DNA of 6,863 nt from Deltaproteobacteria bacterium. Lineage in GTDB: Bacteria > Desulfobacterota > Desulfobacteria > Desulfobacterales > B30-G6. Made by a program: the position numbers and the translations under genes. Below, piece by piece: positions 6,566 to 6,863 of the stretch. The first letter of the stretch is position 1; each line of letters opens with the position of its first letter. The notes under the pieces are model-generated. The model did not search any database. It was given only the letters and a program-made list of their open reading frames with translations, and was not told the DNA's origin. Location of the stretch: assembly GCA_003647375.1 (NCBI GenBank), contig QMMS01000237.1:1-6863 (forward strand). The letters are read 5' to 3'.

Positions 6566-6624
6566 CCTTTCAATTTCAAAAGGGGCGATAACCCGTCAGG
6601 GTTTTCTTTCCCGGAAAGCCTCCC

Positions 6625-6772
6625 GATTATGTTAACCCCAACGTTGCAAAAGCCGGAGGGCTTCAGAGCCAAGGCGTCGAGGGTGAAGCTGTAGTCGTTT
6701 ACCGCGAACCCTCGACAACACCGGATCTGATGTCCTCCGGCTTTCCCGTAGGGTAAACAACATGGCAAAATC
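6625..6772. repeat. Second palindromic element: nested hairpin of about 148 bp
   Basis: The core arms are perfect: 6649-6659 (AAAGCCGGAGG) with 6734-6744 (11 bp), and inside them 6676-6684 (GTCGAGGGT) with 6708-6716 (9 bp). Between these, TCAGAGCC on the left matches TCAGATCC (reverse complement of the right) in 7 of 8 positions. Weaker pairing continues outward through ATGTT (6629-6633) with AACAT (6759-6763) and CGATT with AATCG. The loop is about 23 bases (6685-6707). It is GC-rich and differs in sequence from the foldback element next to it. It resembles a REP/BIME-type or stem-loop repeat. No coding frame in it is believable. Confidence 0.7.
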
Positions 6773-6784
6773 GACCCCATCCTT

Positions 6785-6863
6785 CTTGTCCCGTCGTAGC
6801 TCGAAGAGCGAAGTCGGACTTGTCCCGTCGTAGCTCGAAGAGCGAAGTCGGACTTGTCCCGTC
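6785..6863. repeat. 34-bp direct tandem repeat, two full copies and the start of a third
   Basis: Units at 6785-6818 and 6819-6852 are identical, and 6853-6863 repeats the first 11 bases before the window ends. Units begin CTTGTCCCGTCG and each contains the mini-hairpin GCTC-GAA-GAGC. Copies are contiguous with no unique spacers, so this is a minisatellite-like tandem repeat rather than a CRISPR array. Its full length is unknown because the window cuts it. Confidence 0.9.

Noticed and set aside
6625..6772. Integron attC site
   Set aside because: The palindromic form is suggestive, but I found no clear RYYYAAC / GTTRRRY core pair at its ends and no integrase gene.
6785..6863. CRISPR array
   Set aside because: The 34-bp units are directly adjacent with no unique spacers and no cas genes are present.

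Overview
The window looks like the chromosome of a strict anaerobe, most plausibly a sulfate-reducing-type Desulfobacterota (Desulfobacteraceae-like). The anaerobe part rests on an oxygen-sensitive glycyl radical enzyme (GRE) with its radical-SAM activator. The phylum is inferred from the gene mix, the zinc-ribbon PilZ protein and the repeat-rich intergenic DNA; no marker gene is present.

Layout. A plus-strand NAD(P)-dependent beta-hydroxyacid dehydrogenase (13-900) converges, with a 9-bp gap, on a minus-strand cluster. Read in the direction of transcription, that cluster is: a zinc-ribbon PilZ protein (6191-5676), a 78-bp gap, the GRE (5597-3081), a 316-bp gap, the GRE activase (2764-1793), a 37-bp gap, and a tandem split-barrel (PNPOx-like) protein (1755-910). 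The last 580 bases (6284-6863) hold no gene. They carry three different repeat structures side by side: a ~280-bp foldback inverted repeat, a ~148-bp nested hairpin, and a 34-bp tandem repeat running off the window end.

How the genes work together. The activase would use SAM and its [4Fe-4S] cluster to install a radical on Gly813 of the GRE. The radical then passes to Cys454, which attacks the substrate. The Cys-Leu-Glu active-site triplet is like that of 4-hydroxyphenylacetate decarboxylase, and Cys-x-Glu is shared by the decarboxylase and eliminase GREs, but the substrate cannot be read from sequence. The split-barrel protein is probably co-transcribed and may be an unrecognised accessory factor. 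PilZ suggests c-di-GMP sensing, possibly unrelated to the operon.

The most unusual part is the GRE-activase gap. Bases 2881-3086 can fold as a compact three-way junction whose closing stem includes the GRE stop codon. All five of its non-Watson-Crick pairs are G-U when the plus strand (antisense to the operon) is read as RNA. Beyond it, the activase has a nearly G-free leader and no visible Shine-Dalgarno sequence.
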